Shown here one piece after another: positions 4,604-6,431 of a DNA stretch of 6,431 nt. The DNA lies in assembly GCA_002451065.1 (NCBI GenBank), contig DKBC01000008.1, positions 10,634-17,064 of the forward strand, written 5' to 3'. Source of the stretch: Betaproteobacteria bacterium UBA6910. GTDB lineage: Bacteria > Pseudomonadota > Gammaproteobacteria > Burkholderiales > UBA6910. The notes beneath the pieces are model-generated. The model was not told the origin of the DNA and did not search any database. It saw nothing but the letters and a program-made list of their open reading frames with translations. Position 1 is the stretch's first letter; every line of letters starts with the position of its first letter. Both the position numbers and the translations under genes were made by a program.

Positions 4604-6431
4604 CGCCTCCGGCCCGCCCCTGGCTGCGGCTGCTGCCCGAATGGGCGGCGCTGACTTTGCTGCTGACCACCGCCGCGGCCGTTTCGGCCCAGCAGCAATG
4701 GCTGTGGCGGCTGGATCTCGCGCTTTACGATGCCGCCCTGTCCTCGGCCCGCCCGCTGCCGCCGGACGACGTGGTGATCGTGGCGATCGACGAAACCAGC
4801 CTGGCGACCCTCGGCCGCTGGCCCTGGGCCCGGGAGGTTCATGCCGCGCTGCTTGATCGGCTCACCCGCGACGGGGCCCGGGCGGTGGGGCTGGATCTTA
4901 TCCTGGCAGAGCCGGACCTCCGGGGCGGCAACGCGGACACCGCTCTGGCCGAGGCCCTCCGGCGCAACGGACGCGCCGTGCTGCCGGTGCTGATGGAGCA
5001 CGACCGGGAGAGCGCGCCCGTGGAAACCCGGCCGCTGCCCGGATTTGCGGCGTCGGCCGCCTCCGTCGGGCACATCCATCTCGAGCTTGACCGGGACGGC
5101 ATTGCCCGCAGCGCATTCCTGCGGGAGGGCCACGGCAGTGCCCGCCATCCGCACTTCGCCCTGGCGCTGCTGCAGGTGGCCGGGGAGGCGCCGGCAGTGC
5201 TGCCGGGCTTGCGCAATCCGAATGCCGGCCCGTCCTCCGACTGGATGCGGGACCACTGGGTGCATTTTCCCTTTTCCGGCCCGCCGGGAACCTTCCGCCA
5301 GGTGTCCTACGCCGAGGCCCTGGGCGAGAAGTTGCCCCAGGGTTTCTTCCGCGACCGCATCGTACTGATTGGCGCCACCGCGGCGGGACTCGGGGATGTT
5401 TACCCCACGCCCGTATCCGGCCAGGGCATCCCCATGTCGGGAGTGGAAGTGTCAGCCAACCTGCTCAGCGCCCTGCGCACAGGCACGACGCTCGCTCCTT
5501 TGCCGGAGGCGGCCCGGGCCTGGCTCGCGCCGCTTCCGGTCCTGGTGGTGATGGTCGGCTACCTGGGCCTCAGCGCCCGAAGGGGCCTGCTCCTGACGGC
5601 AGCCGCGCTGGCGCTGCTGGTCGCGACGGTGGTGGGCCTGCTCCACTGGGGAAGACTGTGGTTCCCGCCCGCGTCCTCGGCGCTTTGCATGTTGGCAGCC
5701 TATCCCCTGTGGAGCTGGCGCCGGCTGGAAGCGGCCCAGCGCCACCTGGATGGCGAGCTCAACCGGCTCCGGCTCGAACCGGGGCTGCTCTCGCCGGTGC
5801 CGGTGCCTGGCTTTGCCGCCGATCCCCTGGAGCAGCGCATGGAGGCGGTGCGGGTCGCGACCGAGCAGCTGCGGGACCTGCGCCGCCTGCTCTCCGACAC
5901 CCTGGACGGGCTCCCCGAGGCGGCCCTGGTGGCTGACGCCGAGGGCCGGGTCGTGTTGGCGAACCCGCGGGCTGCCCAATACTTGTGCGCCGAAGATGCC
6001 GGCGCCCTGGTCGGCAAGCCGCTGGAACAATTGCTCGCGAGCCTCGCTCCGGTGGAGACGCCTTCCGACGCGGATCACTGGGAAGCCGTTCACCCGACGG
6101 GCCGGGAACTGCTGCTGAGCCGCGCTCCCCTGCGCGCCGCGGGCGGCGGCACGGTGGGATCCATCCTCAGCATGGTGGACATCTCGGCGCTCAAGGGCGC
6201 CCAGCGCAAGCGCGACGAGCTCCTGGGCTATGTATCCCACGATCTGCGCTCGCCCCAGGCCTCGATCCTCGCGCTGGTGCAGGCCCAGGGCGGCGGTTCC
6301 GCCGACCCCACCACCCTGACCCGCATCGAGGCATTCGCCCAACGCACGCTTGCCCTGGCGGGCAACCTGGTCGAGCTGTCCCGGGCCGAGGCCAAGGACC
6401 CGCGCCACTTCACCGAGGTGGACCTGGCGGG
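4600..6431 (+). CDS. CHASE2-PAS sensor histidine kinase, cut by right edge
   Basis: The frame is open from GTG 4600 to the window end (610 complete codons). A first membrane segment (about residues 11-30) leads to a periplasmic CHASE2 domain (about 38-305), recognised by VVIVAIDETSLATLGRWPW, AVGLDLILAEPD, GHIHLELDRDGIARSAFLREG and DRIVLIGATAAGLGDVYPTPVS. Three more membrane segments follow (about 308-326, 329-348 and 354-372). A probable coiled coil (373-432) with heptad-like leucines comes next, then a PAS domain (about 433-530). The HisKA H-box is GYVSHDLRSP, with phospho-acceptor His547. The ATPase domain lies beyond the edge. It should sense an extracytoplasmic cue and phosphorylate the regulator at 2280-3002. 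The start is chosen because it overlaps the FecR stop and supplies a short N-terminus before the first membrane helix. The identity is firm; the ligand is unknown. Confidence 0.92.
   Translation, partial: MTPPARPWLRLLPEWAALTLLLTTAAAVSAQQQWLWRLDLALYDAALSSARPLPPDDVVIVAIDETSLATLGRWPWAREVHAALLDRLTRDGARAVGLDLILAEPDLRGGNADTALAEALRRNGRAVLPVLMEHDRESAPVETRPLPGFAASAASVGHIHLELDRDGIARSAFLREGHGSARHPHFALALLQVAGEAPAVLPGLRNPNAGPSSDWMRDHWVHFPFSGPPGTFRQVSYAEALGEKLPQGFFRDRIVLIGATAAGLGDVYPTPVSGQGIPMSGVEVSANLLSALRTGTTLAPLPEAARAWLAPLPVLVVMVGYLGLSARRGLLLTAAALALLVATVVGLLHWGRLWFPPASSALCMLAAYPLWSWRRLEAAQRHLDGELNRLRLEPGLLSPVPVPGFAADPLEQRMEAVRVATEQLRDLRRLLSDTLDGLPEAALVADAEGRVVLANPRAAQYLCAEDAGALVGKPLEQLLASLAPVETPSDADHWEAVHPTGRELLLSRAPLRAAGGGTVGSILSMVDISALKGAQRKRDELLGYVSHDLRSPQASILALVQAQGGGSADPTTLTRIEAFAQRTLALAGNLVELSRAEAKDPRHFTEVDLA

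Noticed and set aside
5452..6408. Minus-strand open frame of 318 codons opposite the kinase
   Set aside because: It is antisense to convincing CHASE2/PAS/HisKA coding sequence, Gln/Arg/Gly-rich, with no motif.

Overview
The window is GC-rich, tightly packed proteobacterial chromosome. The protein types suggest a betaproteobacterium (Rhodocyclales-like) or a related gammaproteobacterium: a PAS-GGDEF-EAL protein, an OmpR-type regulator, a LysM-FecR periplasmic protein, a CHASE2 histidine kinase, and a RAYT-type transposase of the 'CFF..EEY / TNHVH / YIELNPVRAGM' kind. The taxon is inferred from protein character only; there is no rRNA or marker gene here.

Left part, minus strand (1-2128). A PAS-GGDEF-EAL cyclic-di-GMP enzyme is read leftwards from about 2128 to 434. 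Directly behind it, in another frame of the same strand, lies a REP-associated tyrosine transposase (Y1 / IS200-like fold) that continues past the left edge. Its HUH motif and catalytic tyrosine are intact, but its N-terminal strand and normal start are missing. Its recognisable sequence begins at the stop codon of the cyclic-di-GMP gene, so this is a rearrangement or truncation junction.

Middle (2129-2279). A 151-base divergent intergenic region contains an AT-rich island in otherwise GC-rich DNA. Two short exact direct repeats with helical-turn spacing stand out: TGTTAAA twice at 10 bp and TTGCGG twice at 11 bp. They are candidate half-sites for the adjacent OmpR-family regulator. A TAATAT box lies so close to the regulator's ATG that the mRNA may be almost leaderless.

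Right part, plus strand (2280-6431). Three genes form a tight operon. The first encodes a REC-wHTH response regulator. Five bases later comes a secreted LysM-FecR protein with three FN3-like repeats and a short hydrophobic C-terminal tail. Overlapping that by GTGA is a CHASE2-3TM-PAS-histidine kinase, cut by the right edge after its H-box. The likely logic is that the cell-wall-associated FecR protein and the periplasmic CHASE2 domain sense an envelope or extracellular cue, the kinase phosphorylates the regulator, and the regulator controls its own promoter and perhaps the divergent cyclic-di-GMP gene. The signal and the targets are unknown. No RNA genes, CRISPR arrays or convincing terminators were seen.
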